64,000 nt of DNA, from contig NZ_LGYE01000001.1 of the NCBI RefSeq assembly GCF_001262495.1, forward strand, positions 744,001 through 808,000, in the 5' to 3' direction. Source of the stretch: Microbacterium sp. GCS4. Its GTDB lineage: Bacteria; Actinomycetota; Actinomycetes; Actinomycetales; Microbacteriaceae. Below, piece by piece: positions 32,309 to 43,399 of the stretch. The notes under the pieces are model-generated. The model was not told the DNA's origin and searched no databases. It saw only the letters and a list, made by a program, of their open reading frames with translations. Numbering within the stretch: position 1 is the first letter of the stretch; the number at the start of each line of letters is the position of its first letter. Both the position numbers and the translations under genes were made by a program.

Positions 32309-33603
32309 CGGCGGGCCGGCGGTTCGTCGACCTCCTCGGCTCGGCCGAGTTCGCGCGCGCGTTCACGATCGCGGTGCTCAGCGCCGTGTTCGGATCGTTC
32401 GCGATCGAGCGCATGACCTCGCAGGTGACGCTCGCCACGATCATCACGATGCTGTGCGCCGTCGGCGCCGCGATCCTGTGGGTTCGACGCGAGGAGCTGT
32501 CGCTCCTGCGACTCGCCCCGTCGTCCCTGCTCGCCTTCCTCGCCTGGGCACTCGTGAGCCTCTTCTGGACCACCGACAAGTCCGACACCGCCTTCGGATG
32601 GATGGCGCTGTTCGGCTTCGCCTTCCTCGCGATCACGGTCGGCCACATCCGTGACACGCTCCAGACGGTGAGGGCACTGGGAGACACACTCCGCATCCTG
32701 CTCGTGCTCTCCCTCGGGGTCGAGATCCTCTCGGGGATCCTGTTCGACATGCCCTTCGGGTTCCTGGGCATCCAGGGGAACCTCGCCCTGGGCGGGCCGG
32801 TGCAGGGCCTGTTCGGCAGTCGGAACTTGCTCGGCTTCGTCGCCGTGCTCGCCCTCATCACGTTCGTCATCGAGTGGCGCTCGCAATCGGTCACGGCACC
32901 GATCGCAATCCCGTCTGTCGCGCTGGCCGCCCTGCTCGCCTTCCTGTCGTCCTCCCCCACGGTCATCGTGCTGGCGGCCGCCGTCGGCATCGTGACGGTC
33001 GCGCTCACGATCGTCCGTCACACGCCGTCGGAGCGACGCGGACTCGTGCAGTGGGTCCTCGGCATCCTGGTCGTTCTCGCCCTGACTGCGGCCTTCGCCC
33101 TGCGGCATCCGATCATCGCGCTGCTCGACGCAGGGTCCGACTTCTCGATCAGGGCGACGCTGTGGAACACCATGCTGGACTTCGTGTCGCTGAAACCCAT
33201 CACAGGATGGGGGTGGTTCGGCCCGTGGGCCCGTGGCGAGTACCCCTTCACCTACATTAACTTCCTGCTCGACGATCACCATCAGAGCGGCCTCAACGCC
33301 TACTTCGACGTGATGCTGCAGCTCGGATGGGCCGGACTCGTCCTGTTCCTCGCACTCGGGGGCGCGGCGACGGTTCGATCCTGGCTCGTCGCCAGTGTTC
33401 GGCGTTCGGTCGTCTACGCCTGGACGCCGCTCATGCTCGTGACGCTCGCGGTCGACTCGATGTTCGAGAGCTTCACGCTCGAGGGAGCCGGATGGTTTCT
33501 CCTCGTGCTGTGCGCGCTGCGCGCAGGACAATCCCGCTCGTGGCGGGAGAACATCGACGCCGCGCACACCGGGGCGATCCCCACGCTGCGGCCCGAGCGC
33601 TGA
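32305..33603 (+). CDS. O-antigen ligase/polymerase-like membrane protein (2)
   Basis: 432 residues and at least ten membrane helices. The region FSIRATLWNTMLDFVSLKPI, GWGWFGPWARGEYPF and DDHHQSGLNAYFDVMLQLGW corresponds to the ligase loop with its conserved His (HHQSGLN). The GTG start overlaps the stop of the first ligase-like gene, so they are coupled. The pair could polymerise and attach two different polymers, or work as a heteromer; which is not visible. Confidence 0.85.
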   Translation: MTAGRRFVDLLGSAEFARAFTIAVLSAVFGSFAIERMTSQVTLATIITMLCAVGAAILWVRREELSLLRLAPSSLLAFLAWALVSLFWTTDKSDTAFGWMALFGFAFLAITVGHIRDTLQTVRALGDTLRILLVLSLGVEILSGILFDMPFGFLGIQGNLALGGPVQGLFGSRNLLGFVAVLALITFVIEWRSQSVTAPIAIPSVALAALLAFLSSSPTVIVLAAAVGIVTVALTIVRHTPSERRGLVQWVLGILVVLALTAAFALRHPIIALLDAGSDFSIRATLWNTMLDFVSLKPITGWGWFGPWARGEYPFTYINFLLDDHHQSGLNAYFDVMLQLGWAGLVLFLALGGAATVRSWLVASVRRSVVYAWTPLMLVTLAVDSMFESFTLEGAGWFLLVLCALRAGQSRSWRENIDAAHTGAIPTLRPER

Positions 33604-33694
33604 GCGGGTCCACCGGGAACTCCTGACACCTGCGGGTAGGCTGGGGTCTGCTCGCGGCGTTCCGCGGGACCTCACCCTTCGGAGAATCTCACTC

Positions 33695-34651
33695 GTGACA
33701 ACCGTCCCCTTCGCCCCGGCGTCCGCCACGATCGTCATCGTCACCTACAACCGGACGCATCTGCTGACCGGACTCCTCGAGAGCATCATCGCGATGGACC
33801 CGAAGCCGGGTCACGTCGTGATCATCGACAACGCCTCCTCCGACGACACGACCGAGGTGGTCGAGTCCTTCCGTCCGCGCCTCCGCACCGACCTCGTCTA
33901 CCGCCGCCTGGAGACGAACACGGGCGGCTCCGGCGGATTCAGCGAGGGGATGCGCACCGCGTACGAACTCGGATCCGAATGGATCTGGATGATGGACGAC
34001 GACGTCGAGGTCGTTCCCGACGGCCTGGCGAAGATGGGCAAGTGGGCGCCGCGCTTCAAGAGCATCCAGGGCCGCCGCTACGACTACGACGGCAGCGAGT
34101 TCTACTGGCAGTACCGCATCGCCGAGCGCATGGGCATCCCGATTCCGTTCGCGCCGTCGGGCTTCGATGCGTCCGGGTTCAAGGAGATGAACAGCGGATG
34201 CTTCGAGGGCATGTTCATCCACCGGTCGATCGTGACGCAGATCGGGTTGCCCGACCCGCGTTTCTTCATCTACTGGGACGACCAGATGTACGGCTGGCTG
34301 GCGTCGCGTAAGACCACCGCCGTGATCGTCGACGAGTTCGTGCTGCGCCGTACGCGCGAGATCAAGCAATGGGACATGGGCATCCGCCACATGAACGCGT
34401 CGAGCAACGCCTACCGGTTCTACATCATGCGCAACCGCGCGTACATCAAGCAGTACTACCGCGTGCACGGCGTCTACAACCCCGTCCTGTTCGGACTGGG
34501 CACGGCGATGACCTTCGCGAAGGAACTCATCCGCCTGGTCTTCGTCGAGCGCACGGTGCGCGGCACGAGCAACCTGTTCCGCGGGCTCAAGGAGGGCGGA
34601 CGTCTCGGACGTGACCGCTCCTGGCAGCCGATGGCACCCCTGGAGGACTGA
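33695..34651 (+). CDS. GT2 glycosyltransferase, galactofuranosyltransferase (GlfT)-like
   Basis: 318 residues. GT-A fold: ATIVIVTYNRTHLLTGLLES, HVVIIDNASSDDT, NTGGSGGF, the metal-binding WMMDDDVEVVPDG (D101-D103) and FIYWDDQMYGW (D195, D196). The DDD plus WDD combination is the hallmark of galactofuranosyltransferases such as GlfT1/GlfT2, which use UDP-galactofuranose. The gene for UDP-galactopyranose mutase lies 2.2 kb away. GTG start with GGAG about 10 bases upstream. It runs after the ligase pair; the 91-base gap may hold a promoter. Confidence 0.82.
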   Translation: MTTVPFAPASATIVIVTYNRTHLLTGLLESIIAMDPKPGHVVIIDNASSDDTTEVVESFRPRLRTDLVYRRLETNTGGSGGFSEGMRTAYELGSEWIWMMDDDVEVVPDGLAKMGKWAPRFKSIQGRRYDYDGSEFYWQYRIAERMGIPIPFAPSGFDASGFKEMNSGCFEGMFIHRSIVTQIGLPDPRFFIYWDDQMYGWLASRKTTAVIVDEFVLRRTREIKQWDMGIRHMNASSNAYRFYIMRNRAYIKQYYRVHGVYNPVLFGLGTAMTFAKELIRLVFVERTVRGTSNLFRGLKEGGRLGRDRSWQPMAPLED

Positions 34652-34655
34652 CGAG

Positions 34656-35246
34656 ATGAGCGACGAGCAGCAGCCGGATGTCCGCTGGGCGCCGATGGAG
34701 CCGAAGCCGCGGAACCGGGGACGGGTGTGGCTGATCGTCGGCCTGGTCGTGGCTGCTCTCGTCATCGTCGGCGTGGTGCTGTTCTTCCTGCTGCCTCGCG
34801 GCGACGAGTCCGCGCCGGGTGCCACTGCGACGCCGAAGCCGTCGGCGACCGCCACGTCCACCCCGACGGCTGAACCCACCGACTCCGCGGAGCCGACGAC
34901 GCCGCCTGTGACGGCTCCGCCGGAGCCGGTCGACCCAACGATCGAAGCTTTCCGCGGTCAGGTGGAGGCATGGCTGTCGGATGGTGCGCGCGGCCTCGAC
35001 ATCGTCGCTTCCTCGACCGGCCAGGACGCACTGTCCGCCGTCACGATCCTGCAAGAGGACGCGCAACGCCTCGGCGGTGCGCTCCCCCCATCGTCGATCG
35101 CGGATCAGTGGCGCACTGCCGCCGAGCAGTACACGCAGAAGCTCGTCGATGTCCGAAACGCCGTCTCCGCCCCATCGGACACGACCGTGTCGATTGCCGC
35201 TGCTCGCGAGGCTCTCACGGAACTCTCCGCCCTCGTCGGACTCTGA
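34656..35246 (+). CDS. Single-pass membrane protein with Thr/Pro-rich linker, unknown
   Basis: 196 residues. A cytoplasmic N-terminus (MSDEQQPDVRWAPMEPKPRN) leads to a membrane helix (VWLIVGLVVAALVIVGVVLF, about 24-43), then a Thr/Pro/Ser/Ala-rich linker (about 53-90) and a helical extracytoplasmic domain (EAFRGQVEAWLSDGARGLDI to the end). No family is recognised. The linker suggests it spans the wall and may be glycosylated. It lies 4 bases after the GlfT-like gene, so it is probably co-transcribed. Confidence 0.65.
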   Translation: MSDEQQPDVRWAPMEPKPRNRGRVWLIVGLVVAALVIVGVVLFFLLPRGDESAPGATATPKPSATATSTPTAEPTDSAEPTTPPVTAPPEPVDPTIEAFRGQVEAWLSDGARGLDIVASSTGQDALSAVTILQEDAQRLGGALPPSSIADQWRTAAEQYTQKLVDVRNAVSAPSDTTVSIAAAREALTELSALVGL

Positions 35247-35290
35247 CGCCCCACCGCGCCGCGCTCAGCGACGCCCCCACCACGACGCGC

Positions 35291-36028
35291 TCAGCGGGCG
35301 TTGTAGTCCGCGTTGTAGCGGTCGAGCACCTCGCTGATGGGGGCGTCCAGCACCAGGCCGCCCTTGTCGAGGTAGAGACCACGCGTGCAGAAGCGCCGCA
35401 GGTCGCGCTCGTTGTGGCTCACGAAGAACAGCGTGCGCCCCTCGGCGAGCAGCTCGTCGATGCGCTTGTAGCACTTGTCGCGGAAGGCCTTGTCCCCCAC
35501 CGCGAGCACCTCGTCCACCAAGAGGATGGGCTCGTCGAGCTGCGACACAACAGAGAAGGCCAACCGCACCTTCATCCCGTTGGACAGGTGCTTGTACGGG
35601 GTGTCCTCGAATCCGGCGAGCTCGGCGAAGGCGATGATGTCGTCGTAGCGGCGGGACACCTCATCGCGTGACATGCCGTGCAGCCCTGCCGTCAGCCGCA
35701 CGTTCTCGCGCACCGTGAGGTCGCCCACGAATCCGCCGGTGATCTCGATGAGGGGCGCGACGCCGCCGTTCACCTCGACGCTTCCCTCGTCGGAGAGCAG
35801 GACGCCGGCGACCAGGCGCAGAAGCGTCGACTTCCCCTGTCCGTTGCGACCCACGACGCCGATCGACTCTCCCTGCTGCACCGAGAACGACACGTCTCGC
35901 AACGCCCAGAACTCCCCCGGCCGCGAACGCCGCGACGCGCCCGCGAAGAGGTCCTTGAAGCTGCGACGACCTCGCCTGTTCCGGCGGAAGTGGACTCCCA
36001 GACCCTGCACATCGATCGCCGGCGCCAT
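35291..36028 (-). CDS. ABC transporter ATPase, Wzt/TagH-type (short)
   Basis: 245 residues. Walker A GRNGQGKST (60-68), signature segment HLSNGMKVRLAF, Walker B ILLVDEVLAVGD and H-loop FFVSHNERDL. The D-loop and overall pattern are those of polysaccharide/polyol-phosphate exporters. It lacks the C-terminal sugar-binding extension seen in the second ATPase at 48350, so it probably does not read the end of the polymer. It overlaps its permease by ATGA. It is the last gene of the operon that starts at 40725. Confidence 0.9.
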   Translation of the reverse strand: MAPAIDVQGLGVHFRRNRRGRRSFKDLFAGASRRSRPGEFWALRDVSFSVQQGESIGVVGRNGQGKSTLLRLVAGVLLSDEGSVEVNGGVAPLIEITGGFVGDLTVRENVRLTAGLHGMSRDEVSRRYDDIIAFAELAGFEDTPYKHLSNGMKVRLAFSVVSQLDEPILLVDEVLAVGDKAFRDKCYKRIDELLAEGRTLFFVSHNERDLRRFCTRGLYLDKGGLVLDAPISEVLDRYNADYNAR

Positions 36029-36846
36029 CACAGCTCCTTCAGCACGGGACGCTCGAGGGAGCGGAAGGTCCAGACTCCGAGGACGAGGATCACGATGGTC
36101 ATCGCCACGCTCACGAGGAGGGTGAAGGGGTTCCACTGATCGGGGAAGAACGGCATCCGATACAGCATCATGATGCCCGCGAGGGGGTTGAAGGCGCCGA
36201 TCGTCTGGAAGACCCCGGGCAGGTCGGTCACGTTGTAGATGATCGGGGTGGCGTAGAACATCGCGCGGAGGACAAGGGCGGTGGTGCGCTCGAGATCGAC
36301 GTACATCACGCACAGCGGGGCGACGAGCAGCCCGAGCCCCACGAGCAGGACCGTCTGCAGGAAGACCGCGACGGGCAGCCACAGGATTCCCCAGCCGATC
36401 TGCACGGTCTGGGCAGGGTCGAGTTCGACGATGAGATTCACGACGATGAAGATCACGAGGACCGGGAGCGAGAAAAGGTACTCCATGCCCTTACTGAGCA
36501 CGATCCGGTTGATCCAGATGGATCGGGGGATCGCGGTCGAGCGCACCAGCCTCGCGTCCTTCTTGAACGCGCGGGTGAAGTCCGACACCGAGGAGTTGAA
36601 CCATACCCACGGCAGCAGCGCGCTGATGAGGAAGATGATGTACGGTTCTTCACCGACGTCCCGATGGAAGATCTGCGTGAACACGAACCAGTAGATCGCG
36701 CTCATGACGAGCGGATCGAGGACGGACCACAGATACCCCAGGAAGCTGGTCGAATACCGGACCTTGAGGTCGCGGGCCGACAACAGCCACAGGGAGTGCA
36801 GATAGCGCCGGGGCGTCCCGGGCGCCCCGACAGCAGCGTGACTCAC
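36028..36846 (-). CDS. ABC-2 type polysaccharide exporter permease (Wzm/TagG-like)
   Basis: 272 residues with six membrane helices (from about LGYLWSVLDPLVMSAIYWFV to MTIVILVLGVWTFRSL). Family motifs include RDLKVRYSTSFLGYLWSVLD, VRSTAIPRSIWINRIVLSKG and MFYATPIIYNVTDLPG. GTG 36844-36846 was chosen, as upstream residues are low-complexity and read into glf. It is 10 bases from glf and overlaps the ATPase gene. The pair exports a finished lipid-linked polymer, probably galactofuranose-containing given the operon. Confidence 0.88.
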   Translation of the reverse strand: MSHAAVGAPGTPRRYLHSLWLLSARDLKVRYSTSFLGYLWSVLDPLVMSAIYWFVFTQIFHRDVGEEPYIIFLISALLPWVWFNSSVSDFTRAFKKDARLVRSTAIPRSIWINRIVLSKGMEYLFSLPVLVIFIVVNLIVELDPAQTVQIGWGILWLPVAVFLQTVLLVGLGLLVAPLCVMYVDLERTTALVLRAMFYATPIIYNVTDLPGVFQTIGAFNPLAGIMMLYRMPFFPDQWNPFTLLVSVAMTIVILVLGVWTFRSLERPVLKEL

Positions 36847-36856
36847 GATGTCGATC

Positions 36857-38992
<2,136 letters not shown>

Positions 38993-38993
<1 letters not shown>

Positions 38994-40090
38994 CAGCTGC
39001 CCGCCCCTGCGAGCGCGTTGACCGCCTCCACGATCCGCTCGAGGTCCTCCGACGACAGCGACGGGTGCACCGGGAGGGACACGGCCTCACGTGCTGCGCG
39101 TTCGGTCTCGGGAAGATCGAGACCAGGAGCGTACCGCTGAAGGGACGGAAGCCGGTGGTTCGGAATGGGGTAGTAGACTCCGCTGCCGATCGAGTACTCC
39201 TCCTTGAGCGCGGAGACGAAGCCGTCTCTGTCCTCCTGCACGCGGATCGTGTACTGGTGGTAGACATGGCGGGCACCGTCGGCGACCGGCGGAACGATCA
39301 CGCCCGCGAGATGGGAGTCGAGGAACGCCGCGTTCGCCCGGCGGGACTCCGTCCAGGCTTCGACTTTAGTGAGCTGTACCCGGCCGATCGCGGCATGGAT
39401 GTCGGTCATACGGGCGTTGAAGCCGATGACCTCGTTCTCGTACTGGCGCTCCATGCCCTGATTACGCAGGAGGCGCACGCGCCGCGCGGCGTCCTCTTCC
39501 GGTGCCACGACCATGCCACCCTCGCCGCTGGTCATGTTCTTCGTCGGGTACAGCGAGAACATCGTCATCGCGCCGAAAGTGCCGACCGGACGGCCGTCGA
39601 GTGCGGCGCCGTGTGCCTGGGCGGCGTCTTCGAAGAGGGCGAGACCGCGCGCCCGCGCGATCTCGCCGAGCTCGTCCATCCGCGCGGGGTGCCCGTACAG
39701 GTGCACGGGCAGGATGCCTCTGGTGCGCTCGGTGATCGCGGATTCCACGGCCGAGGGGTCGAGGGTGAAGGTGTCCGGCTCGATGTCGGCGAACACCGGC
39801 GTCGCCCCGGTGAGCGCTACGGCGTTCGCCGTGGCGGCGAACGTGAACGACGGCACGATGACCTCGTCTCCGGGGCCGACCCCGGCGGCAAGGAGCCCGA
39901 GGTGGAGCCCCGAAGTGCCGGAGTTCACTGCGACGACAGGCAGCCCCTGAACGAAGTGTTCGGAGAACTCCTTCTCGAAAGCCGCGACCTCCGGCCCCTG
40001 AGCAACCATGCCGCTCTGCAGGACGCGGTCGACCGCTGCCCTCTCGTCGTCGCCGATCAGCGGCTTCGCCGCCGGGATGAACTCGGTCAT
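38993..40090 (-). CDS. DegT/DnrJ/EryC1-family sugar aminotransferase (WbpE-like)
   Basis: 365 residues. PLP motifs: VAVNSGTSGLHLGLLAAGVG near 54, VIVPSFTFAATANAV, FEDAAQAHGA and the cofactor lysine K184 in SLYPTKNMTSGEGG. C-terminal YPIPNHRLPS and ARHVYHQYTIRV are typical of nucleotide-sugar aminotransferases. Transfers an amino group from glutamate to the 3-keto sugar produced by the adjacent oxidoreductase (inference). GGAGGATCG precedes the ATG. It overlaps both neighbours. Confidence 0.93.
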
Positions 40091-40725
40091 CGATCCTCCA
40101 AAGCCAGTTCGCCCTCGCGTTCGAGGTAGGTTTCGCCCGTCTCCGGGCAGGTCCAGATTCCGGGGCCGGTCTCGTCGAGCGGCACCCCTGCGCGCCCGAC
40201 CCAGCCCACCCGTCGTGCGGGGACGCCCACGACGAGCGCATGATCCGGCACGTCCTTGACGACGACGGCTCCAGCTGCGACCGTCGCCCATCGCCCGATG
40301 CGTACCGGCGCGACGCAGGTCGCCCGTGCGCCGATGGAGGCTCCGTCGCCGATCTCGACGCCGACCGCGGTCCAATCAGAGGCACTCTTGAGCTCGCCTG
40401 ACGGCGTCACTGCCCTCGGATACGTGTCGTTCGTGAGCACGACGGCCGGGCCGATGAAGACACCGTGCCCGAGGACGGCGGGCTCGTAGACCAGGGCGTA
40501 GTTCTGGATCTTGCTGTTCGCTCCGATGCGGACGCCGGTGCCGATGTAGGCTCCCCGGCCGACGATGCAGTTCTCGCCGATCTCGGCCTGCTCCCTCACC
40601 TGGGCCAGGTGCCAGATCGACGAGCCGGAGCCGATGCGCGCATCGGCCGACACATCGGCACTGGGAGCCACGCGGACCGGGGAAACGCCCGGCGTCGATG
40701 AGTCAGGGTTCGCGGAGACGGTCAC
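40087..40725 (-). CDS. Left-handed beta-helix N-acetyltransferase (WbpD/WlbB-like)
   Basis: 212 residues. Hexapeptide repeats run from about 20 to 160 (ARIGSGSSIWHLAQVREQAE, IGENCIVGRGAYIGTGVRIG, VFIGPAVVLTNDTYPRAV). The TNDTYPRA motif is typical of UDP-2-acetamido-3-amino-glucuronate N-acetyltransferases. The C-terminal tail (WVGRAGVPLDETGPGIWTCP) is an extension of unknown role. The GTG start has no ribosome site but a TAAGCT hexamer 8 bases upstream. It is the first gene of the six-gene operon ending at 35291. Confidence 0.85.
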   Translation of the reverse strand: MTVSANPDSSTPGVSPVRVAPSADVSADARIGSGSSIWHLAQVREQAEIGENCIVGRGAYIGTGVRIGANSKIQNYALVYEPAVLGHGVFIGPAVVLTNDTYPRAVTPSGELKSASDWTAVGVEIGDGASIGARATCVAPVRIGRWATVAAGAVVVKDVPDHALVVGVPARRVGWVGRAGVPLDETGPGIWTCPETGETYLEREGELALEDR

Positions 40726-40733
40726 AACGTGAG

Positions 40734-40739
40734 AGCTTA
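40734..40739 (-). promoter_or_regulatory. Putative -10 box for the leaderless acetyltransferase-glf-ABC operon
   Basis: TAAGCT on the minus strand ends 8 bases before the GTG at 40723-40725. It would drive the operon of acetyltransferase, aminotransferase, oxidoreductase, glf, permease and ATPase. Confidence 0.45.
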
Positions 40740-40878
40740 CCGGCAACGCTCTTTGCACGCCTGGAAGGACGCGGCGTTCAGATGACGACGAGGATGAGCC
40801 GAGTATCATTGCCGCGGCAAGGCAGTTTCGCCCGCGTGCGGCGAGTTCCGCCACCGACTCGACGGCAGGACCTCTCAG

Positions 40879-42189
40879 ATGACCGATGACCGGCCGCCCC
40901 GGGGCGACGTTTCCGCTCCTCGAGGCGTCTCGCCCCACATCCGCGCTCACGCCAAGGCGCTCTTCGCTGTGGGCATCGCGAGTATCCTCGGTATCCTCGC
41001 GTCGTTCGTCTTCCAATTGTTGAGCGCTCGTAGCGTGACTCCTTCGGAGTTCGGACTTCTCTCCGCGTTCTTCGTGATCGTGAACGTCGCTGCCGTCGGT
41101 AGCGCCTCGCTGCAGAGCACCGTCACGGTCAAGACCGCGGAGGCACTGTCGGCCCCGGCCCCTGCTTCGCGCTCGTCTCGCCGTCTTCCGTTCGAGGCTC
41201 TTGTTCTCGGTGTCGCGGGCGGCGCGCTGGTCGCCAGCGCGTCGCCTTGGCTGGCCGACGCGCTAGACACGACCCCCCCGATCATCCTCGCCGCTGCGGT
41301 GACGATTCCCTTGAGTTTCGTGTTCGCTGACGCCATGGGACTTCTCCAAGGGTCGGGCCGGATCTCACAGGCGGTGTGGTGGTCGACCTTCTCCCAGCTC
41401 GGGCGTGTCCTCTTCGCGATCATCGTCATCATCGCCGGCCTGGGGCTCGGAGGGATGGTGGGAACGGTCCTGGCGGCCCTTCTCATCGCGGTCGTGGGAG
41501 GGCTGTGGTCGTCACGGAGCATCCCGCGTCCCGCGCAGGGTGTGTTCAGTCTCGACGGACTCACGATCGTCGCGCTCACGATAGCGTTCGCCTGGCTCAC
41601 CACCTCCGACGTGATCTTCCTTCGCGCTGGCGCACCCAGCGATCTCGCGGGCATTTACGCATCGGCGACGGTTCTGGTCAAGGCCGGTCTGCTTCTTCCC
41701 TCGACGCTGTCCCTGTACCTTCTCCCCCGTTTCGTCAAACATCGCGACAACCCCAACCTCGCTCGTGTGGGTGTGCTCGTGACGCTCGGGGTGTCGTTGG
41801 CCACCAGCCTCGTCATGATCGTCGGCTTCGCAGTGCTCGGAGACTGGTTGATCTCCCTCATCTATAAAGAGGACTACAGCTCCGCGGCGGAGCTGCTCGT
41901 CCCGGCCGCCGTCGCATATCTTCCATGGATCGCGGCTCAGGGGATGATGATCAAGATGACGAGTTTCGCTTCACGCGGCGCAGCCCTCCTCCTGCTCGTG
42001 GCGGTCGCGGCTCAGGCGATCGGCTTCTCTGTGACGGTTCCGGACGTCTACGCGATGCTGACGGTGTTCGCGGCGATCGGGTTCGTCGTGTTGATCACGT
42101 TCCTGCTCATCGATGCCCGCCGAGCCGGCGTGTTGCGCGCCGCAGAGCGCTCTCGCGCGGAAGATCCGAACTCGGGCCCCATCGTCTGA
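40879..42189 (+). CDS. Wzx-type lipid-linked oligosaccharide flippase (MATE-like)
   Basis: 436 residues with about twelve membrane helices. The beginning (GIASILGILASFVFQLLSAR, TPSEFGLLSAFFVIVNVAAV) and the FLRAGAPSDLAGIYASATV segment are characteristic of the polysaccharide-biosynthesis MOP flippase superfamily. It would turn an undecaprenyl-linked repeat unit over the membrane for polymerisation outside. It is divergent from the acetyltransferase operon, sharing a 153-base control region, and convergent with the 2-epimerase gene. Confidence 0.85.
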   Translation: MTDDRPPRGDVSAPRGVSPHIRAHAKALFAVGIASILGILASFVFQLLSARSVTPSEFGLLSAFFVIVNVAAVGSASLQSTVTVKTAEALSAPAPASRSSRRLPFEALVLGVAGGALVASASPWLADALDTTPPIILAAAVTIPLSFVFADAMGLLQGSGRISQAVWWSTFSQLGRVLFAIIVIIAGLGLGGMVGTVLAALLIAVVGGLWSSRSIPRPAQGVFSLDGLTIVALTIAFAWLTTSDVIFLRAGAPSDLAGIYASATVLVKAGLLLPSTLSLYLLPRFVKHRDNPNLARVGVLVTLGVSLATSLVMIVGFAVLGDWLISLIYKEDYSSAAELLVPAAVAYLPWIAAQGMMIKMTSFASRGAALLLLVAVAAQAIGFSVTVPDVYAMLTVFAAIGFVVLITFLLIDARRAGVLRAAERSRAEDPNSGPIV

Positions 42190-42311
42190 GCCGAGGCTCG
42201 CAGCGACGGCTCGATACGCTCACGGCTGGGGTTCGCGCGGAGCGCGGTGACCACCGTGGATCGCTAGAAGCAACTCTCTGATCCGACTGGCAAGAATTCG
42301 CCCCTGTCGCA

Positions 42312-42343
42312 CGAGGATCCTTCTGTTATGAACCAAATCCTCG
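42312..42343. terminator. Weak inverted repeat between flippase and epimerase genes
   Basis: A 7-base inverted repeat CGAGGAT (42312-42318) and ATCCTCG (42337-42343) with an 18-base loop. The right arm lies within the 3' end of the epimerase gene. It is a marginal terminator candidate in a 136-base convergent gap with nothing else visible. Confidence 0.25.
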
Positions 42344-43399
42344 CGCGATGAGATCTTCCACCACGATGTCCGACGGCGAAATCGGCGGACGTCCTGCCGG
42401 GAAGCGGTGATGATCGGGGTCTTCGAGGAACGCTCGAACCGCGTCCAGGTCCCATCCTGACAGCACGACGTTGCGTCCGACGCCATCCTGACGCTCGGTG
42501 GCCACGCGATGGACGAGGGTCGGGATACCGAGCAGCGCGGCCTCTTCCTGCACTCCGCCGGAATCAGTGACAACGAACTCCGCGTGTTTGAGCAGGATGA
42601 CGAACTCGCTGTGCGACTTCTTCGACTCGATCACGACACGGTCTCCTGCGTGCGCGCTCGCCAGGACGCGCTCGAGGGTCTCGGAGTTGTACGCATCCAC
42701 CAGCAAGCGGATCGGAACCGGACTGTGCTTGATGAGAGCGCCGATGGTTTCCTGCACGAGTTGCTCGTTGGAGATGAACTCGAAGCGATGCAGGAGCGCG
42801 AGAGCGTACCTCTGACCGGCCTCACGTTCGACCTCGTCGTGATCGAGGACGGCATCGATCACCGTGTTCCCGTGTGTCTCCACGACGTTCTCTCGACCGC
42901 GCAGATTCGCGGTCGCGATCTCCGAAGGTGTGTAGTGCACACTGGCCATACGCCCGACGATGCGGCGATCCAGCTCCTCGGGGAACGGGTGACGCCAGTT
43001 GCCAGACCGCAGACCGGCTTCCACGTGTGCGCTCGGCACTCTGAGTCGCCGAGCGATGTATGCGCCGACAACGCTCGTCATCGTGTCGCCGTGCACAACG
43101 ACGACGGTATTGGACGGAAGACTGCGCTTGAGCTCTGACCGGTGCTTCTCGATCCACCGGAATGCCTGCCACCCCCAGCCGATCACGTCGGTGGCACGGC
43201 GCAGCGGCTTTCCCCGGTTGCCGTCGGCGATGATCCGGTCGGGCTCGCGCAACCCCAGCTGAGGAAGGATCTTCCTCAGCGCCTCAGTGTGCTGCATCGT
43301 GAGCCAGTGCTCGTAGCGGATGCCCCGGGCATCGAGTCGGCGCATGATCGGAGCCAGTTTGATGGCTTCGGCGGTGGTTCCGTAGATGAAGACGATCAC
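42326..43399 (-). CDS. Non-hydrolysing UDP-GlcNAc 2-epimerase family (WecB/WbpI-like)
   Basis: 357 residues. Family marks: VFIYGTTAEAIKLAPIMRRL, VVHGDTMTSVVGAYIARRL, the catalytic PSAHVEAGLRS and TDSGGVQEEAALLGIPTLVH with TERQDGVG. It would convert UDP-GlcNAc to UDP-ManNAc or, if it works like WbpI, the diacetamido derivative made by the WbpB/E/D-like enzymes upstream. The choice is inferred from linkage. The GTG start overlaps the stop of the GT2 gene upstream, so they are coupled. Confidence 0.88.
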   Translation of the reverse strand: MIVFIYGTTAEAIKLAPIMRRLDARGIRYEHWLTMQHTEALRKILPQLGLREPDRIIADGNRGKPLRRATDVIGWGWQAFRWIEKHRSELKRSLPSNTVVVVHGDTMTSVVGAYIARRLRVPSAHVEAGLRSGNWRHPFPEELDRRIVGRMASVHYTPSEIATANLRGRENVVETHGNTVIDAVLDHDEVEREAGQRYALALLHRFEFISNEQLVQETIGALIKHSPVPIRLLVDAYNSETLERVLASAHAGDRVVIESKKSHSEFVILLKHAEFVVTDSGGVQEEAALLGIPTLVHRVATERQDGVGRNVVLSGWDLDAVRAFLEDPDHHRFPAGRPPISPSDIVVEDLIARGFGS

